Assembly (NCBI GenBank): GCA_947258975.1
Contig: CAMYKK010000033.1
Location: 1 to 45,074, forward strand
DNA: 45,074 nucleotides
Direction of reading: 5' to 3'
Source of the DNA: an uncultured Gammaproteobacteria bacterium
GTDB taxonomy: Bacteria; Pseudomonadota; Gammaproteobacteria; Arenicellales; JAANXG01
The notes under the pieces were generated by a model. It was given only the letters and a program-made list of their open reading frames with translations, was not told the DNA's origin and made no database searches. Positions 25,931-34,119 of the stretch are shown here, piece after piece. Each line of letters opens with the position of its first letter. The stretch's first letter is position 1. A program made the position numbers and the translations under genes.

Positions 25931-28765
25931 ATGCACATGATAGAGAACAGATTCTTGAGTCTGGGCGTTGCGGCCATATCTTTCGCCGTCCTGACCATGG
26001 AATTATCCATGATACGGGTCATGGAGGTGATTCTGGCACCGAACACCGGGTACATGGCGCTGACGTCGGCGATGTTTGCATTAGGGTTGGGCGGCATTTA
26101 TCTATATCTATTTCCATTTAATACCGGGAAGATTTCAACAATATTGGGGCGGCTGTCCCTCGCGTTTGGTGTTAGCGCACCGCTTGTAATTCTGGTATTC
26201 AATATACTGCCGTTTGGATTTGATATTAATCAGCAAAATCTGTTGGTACAAATCGTTTGCTGGTTCGGCATGTATGTGGCGTTGATTGCCCCGTTTTTTG
26301 CTGCCGGAATGGCTCTGGCGCTGATTTTTCAAACCTACGCGCAGTCAATACACCGCCTGTACTTTTACGATCTGATTGCCGCGGGATTCGCGTGTCTCAT
26401 TTTAATTCCACTGTTGCCGGCATACGGCCCCGGCGGCATGATTTTTATTGCGTCCGGCGCCAGTATCGTCGCTTTTTTATGTTTTTATCGGCCCAAACGA
26501 TCCGTGGCGGCTATTTTCAGCATCGTTGCGGCGGCTATGGTCGGCATACCGTTGACCGTCGACGGCTATATTGAATTTGGCGGTCACGCCAATAAACGGA
26601 ATAACGACCAGTATATCAAAGAGGGTAAGCGCTTATTCGTCAAGTGGGATCCGGTCTCAAAGATTGATGTACTGCAAGTGAAGCCCACGGCTTTATTGTT
26701 CTCTATAGATGGTGGGACCCAAGGTTCCTGGCTGGCCCGCTTTGACGGGATTTTTGCACAATTTGATCGCACTCGAGAGGCAAATCCGGATACCTATTTT
26801 TTTGGGCGCAACTCGATTGTCCATTATTTCATGGATACCCAGGGGATCGAGCCCGAGGTGCTGGTGATCGGCTCGTCCGCCGGTTCGGACGTGAAAGCCG
26901 CGATTGCGTTCGGCGCCAGTCATGTAACTGCCGTGGAGTTGGTGGGGACGATAATATCCGCGGAAAGAAACGAATTTAAGGACTTTGGCGGCGCTGTCTA
27001 TAGTCATCCCAGGGTAACGGCGATCGCCGGCGAAGGTCGTAGTTTTCTAAGGTCGACCGCAAAAGGCTATGACGTTATTCAGATGTTTTCCAATCATTCC
27101 ACCTCGAGCATCACGCAGGGCGCGACCGCTTCCGGTGTGGCTTATCTGCAAACTAAAGAGGCCTATCGAGAGTATTTTGATCATCTGACTGAAAATGGCG
27201 TGCTGCAAATAAACCATCATATGTATCCGCGCATGATGACCACCGCAGCACAGGCGTGGAATAGCTCGGGGCGTTCCGATTTTTGGAAACACGCCGTGGT
27301 CATCGAACCGACAGTTCCAGACACCTTGCCGACATTGTTGATTAAAATGCAGCCGTGGACCGCACCGGAGGTGGAAAGCGTGGTCTCCTATGCCGGTAGG
27401 CAAAAGGTCTACGATGTGAAAAGGCCAATTTCCAAGCTGCCAAGTCATCGGATATACGGAGATACGGTGTTTGAGACCGCGCTGAAGGCAAATGGTGCGC
27501 GGATCAATGCCGTTCAGGTTTTGGTCGGCACCTATGGGCAGGATGGCCTGGAGTACGACATCGCAATCGAGATATTGGACTCCGCGGGAAAGTTGTTGCG
27601 CGCGGGTAAGGTGCCAGGCGAACAAATCAGAGATAATGGCTTGGCAACGCTGAAATTCAAGGAACTGGAGGGAGTCCTGGGTACGGAACTCATGGTCCGT
27701 GTATCGGCGCCGCAGGCCGTCGAGTCGAATAGCTTCTCTGTCTGGACTTCCAATGATGGGCAAGCGGTCCTGAATTTTTTGCCGGGCCTGGAAATGCCAG
27801 CTAATTTTTTGGCGTTTGACCCTCTGGATCAATCTAAGAATGTTGTGCCGAATGAATTTCTGGTCTCACCGTTTCCTTATGAAAAGGCCAAAGCCCTGCC
27901 ATGGGATCTTACTCCGGTAAATGATTATTCGCCCTTCTTCAGCATGATAAGGAAGCAGCTGACACCAATCGAAGCGAATAACGAAAACGTGATCGATAGG
28001 AACACAGCGGATTTACTTAACCGGCAGATGCAGGCGGGTTACCCCAAGGACTGGATACACCTGATCGTCGTTGCGGTGGTCTCTACAGCGTTTTCGTTGA
28101 TTTTTATCGCCGTGCCGCTGATGCGTACAAACATACGGCACGCCGCCTGGTCCGGTATGTCGCGGGATATTGTTTATTTCGCCTGCCTCGGGCTGGGCTT
28201 TATCATGGTCGAGGTGATTTTCATTCAGTTGTTCCATAAGCTGATCGGATTCCCCACGCATACTTTCGTGCTGGTCATCAGCACCATGCTGCTCAGCGCG
28301 GGGCTGGGGAGCGTGTACAGTCAGAGATTCTTGCGCCTGGTTAATTACCGAACACAGTTCGTATTCATCATTATTTTTCTATACGGCATTGTCTTTATCT
28401 TTTCTTTTGAGAACCTCTTTTACTATTTCTTGGGTTTTCCTCTGCCCGTGCGCATGCTTTGTGGTGTTGTAATGATCGCTCCACTCGCGTTTTTCATGGG
28501 CATGCCGTTTCCGATAGGCGTTCTCGGCTTATCAGAAACCAATGCGGCGGCTATCTCCTGGGCATGGGCGCTGAACGGCTTTTTTACCGTGCTTGGAGGT
28601 TATCTGGCAATTGTGATCTCAATATTCAGCAGCTTCACGGTGGTATTGATTTTCGCTATGATGGTGTACGGCTGCGCATTGCTCGTGGTGAGACGACTGC
28701 TACCGGAACAGCAGCGGGCGGCAATGTTGTCGAAATCGGAGCAGCGTTCTGTTGAAGCGGTCTGA
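25931..28765 (+). CDS. Large membrane protein with spermidine-synthase-like core
   Basis: The 944-residue protein has three parts. Residues 1 to about 220 hold six or seven membrane spans (VLTMELSMIRVMEV, ALGLGGIYLYLFPF, FGMYVALIAPFFAAGMALALIF). About 250-690 is a Rossmann-like domain of the spermidine synthase or SAM-methyltransferase type: EVLVIGSSAGSDVKAA (from 309), then HVTAVEL, GEGRSFLRSTAKGYDVIQM and PVNDYSPFFSMI, the counterpart of TDDRPFF in membrane SpeE-like proteins. About 710-930 has further spans. The acidic residues that spermidine synthases use after YDVI are replaced (YDVIQMFSNHST), so aminopropyl transfer is unlikely. A segment at about 520-612 looks like an inserted beta-sandwich. 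The reaction is unknown. ATG 25937 is an alternative start. Confidence 0.75.
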   Translation: MHMIENRFLSLGVAAISFAVLTMELSMIRVMEVILAPNTGYMALTSAMFALGLGGIYLYLFPFNTGKISTILGRLSLAFGVSAPLVILVFNILPFGFDINQQNLLVQIVCWFGMYVALIAPFFAAGMALALIFQTYAQSIHRLYFYDLIAAGFACLILIPLLPAYGPGGMIFIASGASIVAFLCFYRPKRSVAAIFSIVAAAMVGIPLTVDGYIEFGGHANKRNNDQYIKEGKRLFVKWDPVSKIDVLQVKPTALLFSIDGGTQGSWLARFDGIFAQFDRTREANPDTYFFGRNSIVHYFMDTQGIEPEVLVIGSSAGSDVKAAIAFGASHVTAVELVGTIISAERNEFKDFGGAVYSHPRVTAIAGEGRSFLRSTAKGYDVIQMFSNHSTSSITQGATASGVAYLQTKEAYREYFDHLTENGVLQINHHMYPRMMTTAAQAWNSSGRSDFWKHAVVIEPTVPDTLPTLLIKMQPWTAPEVESVVSYAGRQKVYDVKRPISKLPSHRIYGDTVFETALKANGARINAVQVLVGTYGQDGLEYDIAIEILDSAGKLLRAGKVPGEQIRDNGLATLKFKELEGVLGTELMVRVSAPQAVESNSFSVWTSNDGQAVLNFLPGLEMPANFLAFDPLDQSKNVVPNEFLVSPFPYEKAKALPWDLTPVNDYSPFFSMIRKQLTPIEANNENVIDRNTADLLNRQMQAGYPKDWIHLIVVAVVSTAFSLIFIAVPLMRTNIRHAAWSGMSRDIVYFACLGLGFIMVEVIFIQLFHKLIGFPTHTFVLVISTMLLSAGLGSVYSQRFLRLVNYRTQFVFIIIFLYGIVFIFSFENLFYYFLGFPLPVRMLCGVVMIAPLAFFMGMPFPIGVLGLSETNAAAISWAWALNGFFTVLGGYLAIVISIFSSFTVVLIFAMMVYGCALLVVRRLLPEQQRAAMLSKSEQRSVEAV

Positions 28766-28812
28766 CTTTGCCCTCTGGTTCGATCTTGAACGTCTGTACT
28801 TGCGCTTCACTC

Positions 28813-28859
28813 AACCCATAGCCGGCTATGGGTTACGTTCCAGCGCGGCGTTACGCCGC
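28813..28859. repeat. Two adjacent perfect palindromes in a 416-bp gap
   Basis: AACCCATAGCC and its exact mirror GGCTATGGGTT form a 22-bp perfect palindrome (28813-28834). It is followed by GCGGCG-TTA-CGCCGC (28845-28859), a six-base stem with a three-base loop. The arrangement resembles a REP/BIME-type intergenic element and could also end the upstream transcript. The rest of the gap to 29181 shows no gene; the arginine-rich open frame crossing it is a by-product of GC-rich repeats. Confidence 0.5.
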
Positions 28860-29181
28860 CCGACCCTGCGACGACGGGCAGTGCGAGTCTCTTCGCCAGC
28901 CTCCGGCATCCTTGGTGCGATATCCGCGCCAGCCCGCGCAGCACCGGGAATTTCCGCTGCGTGCCGTCGCTACCGAAAAAAAACGTTAACGCGGCCACCT
29001 AGGGCACGCTGCTTACAAAGCTGCATGACTTAGACGCATACTCAGCGACGCAACGTCACGGCAGACATTGACTGAATTACTCACATCAAATGCACCGACA
29101 GCATTTCGTTACCTTGCCGAGGTGTCCTATACGGGTCGGACCCGAAGACCGTAAAGGATCAAACCATTGGCCTGCAGCACG

Positions 29182-30162
29182 ATGAATAAGCCGATACTAA
29201 AAAGATTACTCCAGGTTGTCGTGACGGTCGGGCTTATTCTGTATGTGTGTTATTCCGCCGGTTTTTTTTCTCCAAGCGGCAGAGCAGAGTTTGCAAGCAT
29301 ACTGTCTCGAGTCGATTGGGTCATTGTCGGCATCTCCATCATCGTTACGTTCTTGCAGAATTTGGTGAGCGTGTGGAAATGGAAGCTGGTGGTCGTCGCC
29401 AAACGATTGCAAGGCGGGTTCTTGTTGCTTCTCAATTACTTGTATGTCAGTAGATTGTATAACTTGATACTGCCCAGCAGCATGGGGGGCGACGTCATTC
29501 GAATTTATAGGTTGGGGCGATTGAACTCCAATATGGAACTTTCGGCGGCGTCTGTTTTTGTGGAACGATTTGTCGGCATGTTGGTGCTGCTGGCGTTGTC
29601 GTGCATTTCGCTGGGATTTATGCTCGAGGGTGGCGGGCAACTGTTTGTTTTGAGTTTCGGTTTCGTATTGATTGTTACGGTTACTTTTGGATGGGCGGCG
29701 ATTGATGCACGCTTTGTAAGAATACTCAATATCCTGGTAAATAAAACGCGCAGTGGAGTTCTGATAAAGGTCTCGGAAAAATTCGAGAATTTTCAAAAGT
29801 CAATCAGGCAAGTAAGCAAAAACAAGGGATTTCTTGTAAAACTATTCAGTTACTCCATATTGTTTTATGTTTTTGCGATCGTGAGCGTTTGGATCAGTGC
29901 ATTGGCCTTTGATTTAAGTGTCAGTTTCGTTGACATGGTGATTGCGGTGCCGTTCATCATGTTGATTATGAATCTGCCGGTGTCGATCGGTGGACTGGGG
30001 CTGATGGAGGCCTCTTATACGATCGCGTTTGGATTGCTTGGCTACAGTGCGGAGCTCGGATTGATTACCGCGCTATTAATGCGAGGTAAAGCGCTGCTTG
30101 ATGCATTGATCGGGGGAATGATAGAACTCGGTAGGACGGGAAAACGGACCGCACAAGAATGA
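29182..30162 (+). CDS. LPG synthase-TM/UPF0104 family membrane protein
   Basis: The 326-residue protein has about eight membrane spans and belongs to the family of the MprF flippase-like region and AglD (PF03706-like). Diagnostic segments are LYVSRLYNLILPSSMGGDVIRIYRL, the counterpart of the usual NxxLPGSxGGDxxR motif, SAASVFVERFVGML, and PVSIGGLGLMEASY near the end. Family members move or modify lipids, or use polyprenyl-linked sugars, and the fused synthase domain of MprF is absent here. ATG 29182 is chosen over TTG 29167. Together with the GT-C-like proteins it suggests lipid-linked envelope chemistry in this block. Confidence 0.85.
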   Translation: MNKPILKRLLQVVVTVGLILYVCYSAGFFSPSGRAEFASILSRVDWVIVGISIIVTFLQNLVSVWKWKLVVVAKRLQGGFLLLLNYLYVSRLYNLILPSSMGGDVIRIYRLGRLNSNMELSAASVFVERFVGMLVLLALSCISLGFMLEGGGQLFVLSFGFVLIVTVTFGWAAIDARFVRILNILVNKTRSGVLIKVSEKFENFQKSIRQVSKNKGFLVKLFSYSILFYVFAIVSVWISALAFDLSVSFVDMVIAVPFIMLIMNLPVSIGGLGLMEASYTIAFGLLGYSAELGLITALLMRGKALLDALIGGMIELGRTGKRTAQE

Positions 30163-30195
30163 AACCTCGTTCGGCAACCTGTTCGGTGGCAGTAG

Positions 30196-30201
30196 TATAA
30201 T
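30196..30201 (+). promoter_or_regulatory. Candidate -10 box for the GMC oxidoreductase operon
   Basis: A perfect TATAAT lies about 57 bases before the GMC oxidoreductase start and after the LPG-synthase-like stop. The -35 region is poor. If used, it would start the run of plus-strand genes from 30258 to 36793. Confidence 0.3.
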
Positions 30202-30257
30202 CACCGTACTGAACGCGCGACAATTAGAAATCAACTGCTTGAATGTTGAGAAAATAG

Positions 30258-31754
30258 ATGTTTGTCGATTCCAGGGACTTAACCGCACATACCATTCTTG
30301 AGTCTGATGTGTGTATTATTGGTGCCGGGGCGGCAGGTATTGCACTGGCTCGCGAGTTCATAGGTACGTCGACGCAAGTCATCGTTCTGGAGAGCGGTGG
30401 GTTTGGCTACGATCAGCGCACACAGTCGCTGTATTACGGCGAGAATACCGGGCTTCCTTCGTTTCCTGTTCACCTCAATCGTGTGCGCTACTTTGGTGGC
30501 ACGACGAATCACTGGGCAGGTCACTGCCGACCGCTGGATCCCATCGATTTCGAAAAAAAGGACTGGATGCCGCACAGCGGTTGGCCGATTACCAAGGCGG
30601 CACTGGACCCTTACTACGTCAAGGCGCAGCCGATCTTGGAATTGGGTGAATATCAGTATGAAAATCTTCAGCTGTTCGAGGACAAGACCGGATTGGCGGG
30701 CTTGAATCTCGATGCCAAGCGGCTGAAAACGGCTGTCTATAACCAAAGTCCGCCAACCCGTTTTGGGCAGGTGTACAGGGATGAACTAGACAAGGCACCG
30801 AACATCAAGGTCTGCCTGTATGCCAATGCCCTGGAGTTGGTGGCCAATGAATCAGCTTCCCGGGTTGACGCGGTCCGTGTCGCCTGTATTGACGGCCCCC
30901 GGTTTGCCGTGCAGTCCAAATATATCGTACTAGCGGCCGGCGGAATGGAAAGCGCGAGAATCTTGTTGCTCTCCAGACACCCGTCTCCGCGTGGGCTGGG
31001 AAACGATAATGATCTTGTCGGCCGCTATTTTATGGATCACGTGCTGCTGCGGCCTGGCGTTGATATTTCATTTACCAAAATCGGCATCAATCTTGAGCTC
31101 TATCACTCCCTGCATAGCGTCGCAGGCGGTAACATGTTCGCGGTACTCGCCGCACCGGAGGAATTGCTGCGCCGGGAGCAATTGGCCAACTTCCGTATAC
31201 ATCTCGTACCGTCCGGTCCGAAGTACGATCGGCCGATGGGCGGGGTGTTTGCTGATGTCGACGGACACGAAGGGGAAAATCCTATCGTAAAAACCCGTGA
31301 CAATTCGATTGCGATGCATATGGTGCTTGAACCGCACCCGAATGCCGAGTCACGGGTCTATCTATCGACTACCCGTGATTTATTTAATCAGGAAAAACTA
31401 AACGTAAAATGGTTGCTAACCACTGCAGAACTATCCAATGCCTATCGCACACTCGAGTTGGTCGCACTGGAGTTCGGACGCATGGGTCTGGGACGCGGAT
31501 ATGGGGCGATATTCAAAGATAAAACCAAATGGCCGGGCAACTTGGAAGCCGGCAAGCACCACTCGGGAACAACGCGGATGACGGATAGCCCGAAAACCGG
31601 GGTTGTGGATCCAAACTGCCGTGTGTTCGATGTTGATAACCTCTATATTGCCGGTGGCTCGATATTCCCCACGATCGGTTATGCCAACCCGATGCCGACT
31701 ATCGTGGCCTTGGCGCTGCGCTTAGCGGATCATATAAAAGGCCGCATATCATGA
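30258..31754 (+). CDS. GMC-family FAD-dependent oxidoreductase
   Basis: This 498-residue flavoprotein should oxidise an alcohol, most often a sugar or polyol. The N-terminal Rossmann motif is CIIGAGAAGIALAREF (GxGxxG at 22-27). RVRYFGGTTNHWAGHCRPLD is the FAD-binding GGTT..W segment typical of the glucose-methanol-choline family. The C-terminal domain has AGKHHSGTTRMT (catalytic His), CRVFDVDNLYIAGGS and GYANPMPTIVALALRLADHI. It carries no signal peptide, but the next gene, overlapping in ATGA, encodes a small protein with a twin-arginine signal. This is like the two-subunit FAD dehydrogenases exported together by Tat. The substrate is unknown. Confidence 0.85.
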   Translation: MFVDSRDLTAHTILESDVCIIGAGAAGIALAREFIGTSTQVIVLESGGFGYDQRTQSLYYGENTGLPSFPVHLNRVRYFGGTTNHWAGHCRPLDPIDFEKKDWMPHSGWPITKAALDPYYVKAQPILELGEYQYENLQLFEDKTGLAGLNLDAKRLKTAVYNQSPPTRFGQVYRDELDKAPNIKVCLYANALELVANESASRVDAVRVACIDGPRFAVQSKYIVLAAGGMESARILLLSRHPSPRGLGNDNDLVGRYFMDHVLLRPGVDISFTKIGINLELYHSLHSVAGGNMFAVLAAPEELLRREQLANFRIHLVPSGPKYDRPMGGVFADVDGHEGENPIVKTRDNSIAMHMVLEPHPNAESRVYLSTTRDLFNQEKLNVKWLLTTAELSNAYRTLELVALEFGRMGLGRGYGAIFKDKTKWPGNLEAGKHHSGTTRMTDSPKTGVVDPNCRVFDVDNLYIAGGSIFPTIGYANPMPTIVALALRLADHIKGRIS

Positions 31755-32185
31755 AGCGAGTATTTGCCCTACAGACGAGACGTACCTTTGTTAAAAATGC
31801 CTTGTGTATCACCGCCACCGCCGTTATCGTCCCGGGTTGCGGATTTGGGGGTCCGCCCAGTGTAAAAGAGGCTACCAGTTATCTGGTTGGCCTGGTACGC
31901 CACCCCGAAGAAGCGCGGAAAATGGGAAGCAGTTACCTCAAAGCCGATGAAGCGCTCGAATCTGTTTCACTCCATTCATTGACGGAAGTAATACTAAAAG
32001 ACGTTGGCGTGGACAATCTGAATACCCCTGGCATCAGTCTCGAAACAATTGGCCGGAAAGTCGCCAGTAGGGTGCGGCAGGATTTCACCGATGAGACCGT
32101 GGTAACGGTTAACGGGTGGCTGCTCTCTCGCACCGAAGCGCGGCTGTGTGCCTTGGTACATCTTTCCCAGGGTGATCATTCTTAA
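31751..32185 (+). CDS. Tat-signal small subunit paired with the GMC oxidoreductase
   Basis: This 144-residue protein starts with a twin-arginine signal (TRRTFVKNALCITATAVIVPGC). The Cys after VPG could be a lipidation site. The remainder has GGPPSVKEATSYLV and ends with VNGWLLSRTEARLCALVHL, which resembles small subunits of membrane-associated FAD dehydrogenases (gluconate, fructose and glucose types). In such enzymes the small subunit carries the folded flavin subunit through the Tat pathway. Start and stop overlaps with the GMC gene suggest a fixed stoichiometry. No cytochrome subunit is adjacent. The assignment rests on the signal, context and tail motif. Confidence 0.7.
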   Translation: MKRVFALQTRRTFVKNALCITATAVIVPGCGFGGPPSVKEATSYLVGLVRHPEEARKMGSSYLKADEALESVSLHSLTEVILKDVGVDNLNTPGISLETIGRKVASRVRQDFTDETVVTVNGWLLSRTEARLCALVHLSQGDHS

Positions 32186-32343
32186 GCGCATTGCCGTGGG
32201 GAGGTCATGGCGGGCGTGATTTCCCACCTCATCCCTGGCTATGATCATGCATTCCGCACCAGGGCAGCGTCCACCCGGCCGATCGGATTGCTCCTGTTCC
32301 AGATGCCTGGTGTCATACACCCGTTGGGGACCATAGAGTAGCC

Positions 32344-33027
32344 ATGCAGCAGTCAGTCGTCGAGCAGGAATTCGATGCGTTGGCGGGTGAATACGAGAGT
32401 AACCGTCTTTCCCGATGGTACAAGGCGCATAGCCAAGAACTCGCCGACCTTGGTCCGGAGCTGCGGGTGGGTGACATTCTTGATGTGGGCTGTGGTACGG
32501 GGTACTTGTTGCGGCAGTTGTCACCGAAGTACCCGCGAGCCAAGCTCGTTGGAGTTGACACATCATCGGAGATGATTGCGCAGGCGAACAGAAAAATCAT
32601 TGCGGCTCGGTATGATGATTTTTGTTTCGTTCACGATGACTGGGAGAGGCTGAGTACACGCAGTCTTGAGATTCTAGGTCGTTTCGATTTTCGACTGATC
32701 GTTTGTGCCAACACCTTCCACTATTTTAAAGATGTACGTAATGCGTCAAAAGCTATGTACAATATGTTGTCCGAGGATGGCATCCTTCTGGTTCTCGAGA
32801 GAGAAAAACTCGCGTCGCCATTGACGTCATTGTGGGGGTTGTTGCACCGGCACGTAATAAAAGACCAAGTCGAGTTTTACGACACCCGGGAATTGAGTGA
32901 CATATTGACCGGCGCCGGGTTTGAAGATGTCAGTGTTGTGAAAACCATAAAAAAATACTTCTGGAGGGGTAAGGTGTTTACAAGTATAGCCATTGTCAAA
33001 GGCAGGAAACGCATGGGCGCCGAATGA
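32344..33027 (+). CDS. Class I SAM-dependent methyltransferase
   Basis: This 227-residue protein is of the Methyltransf_11/25 type. Motif I is ILDVGCGTGYLLRQL (about 45-59), followed by the acidic end of strand 2 in LVGVDTSSEMIAQA, FVHDDWERL, and a motif IV region FRLIVCANTFHYF. The C-terminal part (EFYDTRELSDILTGAGFEDV) is as in ubiquinone- or lipid-type methyltransferases. The substrate cannot be told. ATG 32344 begins MQQSVVEQEFDALAGEYES, a normal family start. The SDR gene follows within about 30 bases. Confidence 0.88.
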   Translation: MQQSVVEQEFDALAGEYESNRLSRWYKAHSQELADLGPELRVGDILDVGCGTGYLLRQLSPKYPRAKLVGVDTSSEMIAQANRKIIAARYDDFCFVHDDWERLSTRSLEILGRFDFRLIVCANTFHYFKDVRNASKAMYNMLSEDGILLVLEREKLASPLTSLWGLLHRHVIKDQVEFYDTRELSDILTGAGFEDVSVVKTIKKYFWRGKVFTSIAIVKGRKRMGAE

Positions 33028-33058
33028 TACGATGATTAATCTCACGTTGTTGGAGAAC

Positions 33059-34099
33059 ATGGAAAAACAAGAAATACCCGAAGCGTTCGCTGCGCTGCAA
33101 GGGAAGAAGTTGCTGGTAACAGGAGCGGCCGGTTTTATTGGTGGGGCGCTATTCAAACGCTTGATCGAATACGGGCTGGACGTAGTGGGCACGGTCCTCT
33201 ACGAAGCAGAGGCAGAACAGTTACGGGAGAAAAACCTACATGTAGAAGTGCTTGATCTGGCGAGCGACACACCATGGGCGGAACTGCTGTCGGGAGTCGA
33301 TATTGTGTTCAATGTCGCCGCTTTATTTCAGGAAGTCGAGCATGGCGAGTCCATGTACAACAAAGTGAATGTTGACGGCACCTTGCGATTGGCTCAAGAG
33401 GCAGCCGCGGCGGGAGTAAAGAGATTCGTGCATTGCAGCACGGTTGGTGTTCACGGTCATGTAAAGGAAATCCCGTGTTCCGAGGAAAGTCCGTACAATC
33501 CGATGGACGAGTATCACCGCAGCAAACTGAAGGGTGAATTAGCGGTATTGGATTTTGCCAAGGGCTTGCCCGAAGACGGCATGGTGGTTACGGTGAACCG
33601 TCCGGCGATGGTCTATGGCCCGGGCGACGTCAGGATGATGAAGCTGTTTCAGACTATCGCAAACGGGAAATTCGTGATGATCGGAACCGGTGAGACGCTC
33701 GCGCACCTGGGTTACATCGATGATCAGGTAGATTCATTTTTGCTCTGCGCTCTGAAGCCTAGGGATAAGGTCCACTTACAGGCGTTCAATATCGCGTCAG
33801 GATCGCATATCACCCTCAACAAGCTGGCCGCGCTGATTGCCGAAGCCGCCGATGTGAAGTTGTCAAAGATAAAAATACCGGTGGCACCGGTGTGGTTTGC
33901 GGGTTTGTTGTGCGAGATTGTTTGCCGCCCGTTGGGGGTAAAACCTCCCGTGTTTCGCCGTCGCGTAGGGTTCTTCACCCATGACCGCTCGTTCGATCTG
34001 AACAAAGCCAAAAGCATGATCAATTATTTGCCCAAAGTTACGGAGCGGGAAGGAATTCAAAGCACGCTGGATTGGTATAAACAGCACGGGCTGGTGTGA
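33059..34099 (+). CDS. NAD(P)-dependent epimerase/dehydratase (extended SDR)
   Basis: The protein has the dinucleotide motif TGAAGFIG (21-28), followed by DLASDTPW, FNVAALFQEVEHGE, the Ser of HCSTVGVHG, and the catalytic Y152-K156 pair in EYHRSKLKGE. RPAMVYGPGD follows, as in sugar epimerases, dehydratases and 3-beta-hydroxysteroid-type reductases. ATG 33059 has TTGGAG upstream and gives 346 residues; ATG 33032 is an alternative, four bases after the methyltransferase stop. Likely substrates are a nucleotide sugar or a lipid alcohol. It is in an apparent operon with the methyltransferase and asnB-like genes. Confidence 0.87.
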   Translation: MEKQEIPEAFAALQGKKLLVTGAAGFIGGALFKRLIEYGLDVVGTVLYEAEAEQLREKNLHVEVLDLASDTPWAELLSGVDIVFNVAALFQEVEHGESMYNKVNVDGTLRLAQEAAAAGVKRFVHCSTVGVHGHVKEIPCSEESPYNPMDEYHRSKLKGELAVLDFAKGLPEDGMVVTVNRPAMVYGPGDVRMMKLFQTIANGKFVMIGTGETLAHLGYIDDQVDSFLLCALKPRDKVHLQAFNIASGSHITLNKLAALIAEAADVKLSKIKIPVAPVWFAGLLCEIVCRPLGVKPPVFRRRVGFFTHDRSFDLNKAKSMINYLPKVTEREGIQSTLDWYKQHGLV

Positions 34100-34119
34100 C
34101 TGGTATTGCTTGAAAAAAC

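Noticed and set aside
25643-25936. Minus-strand 97-residue open frame
   Set aside because: No motif or coding-like pattern, and it overlaps the start of the next gene.
28752-29033. Arginine-rich 93-residue open frame after the spermidine-synthase-like gene
   Set aside because: It overlaps the end of that gene and runs through palindromic repeats; composition is driven by GC-rich repeats and no domain is visible.
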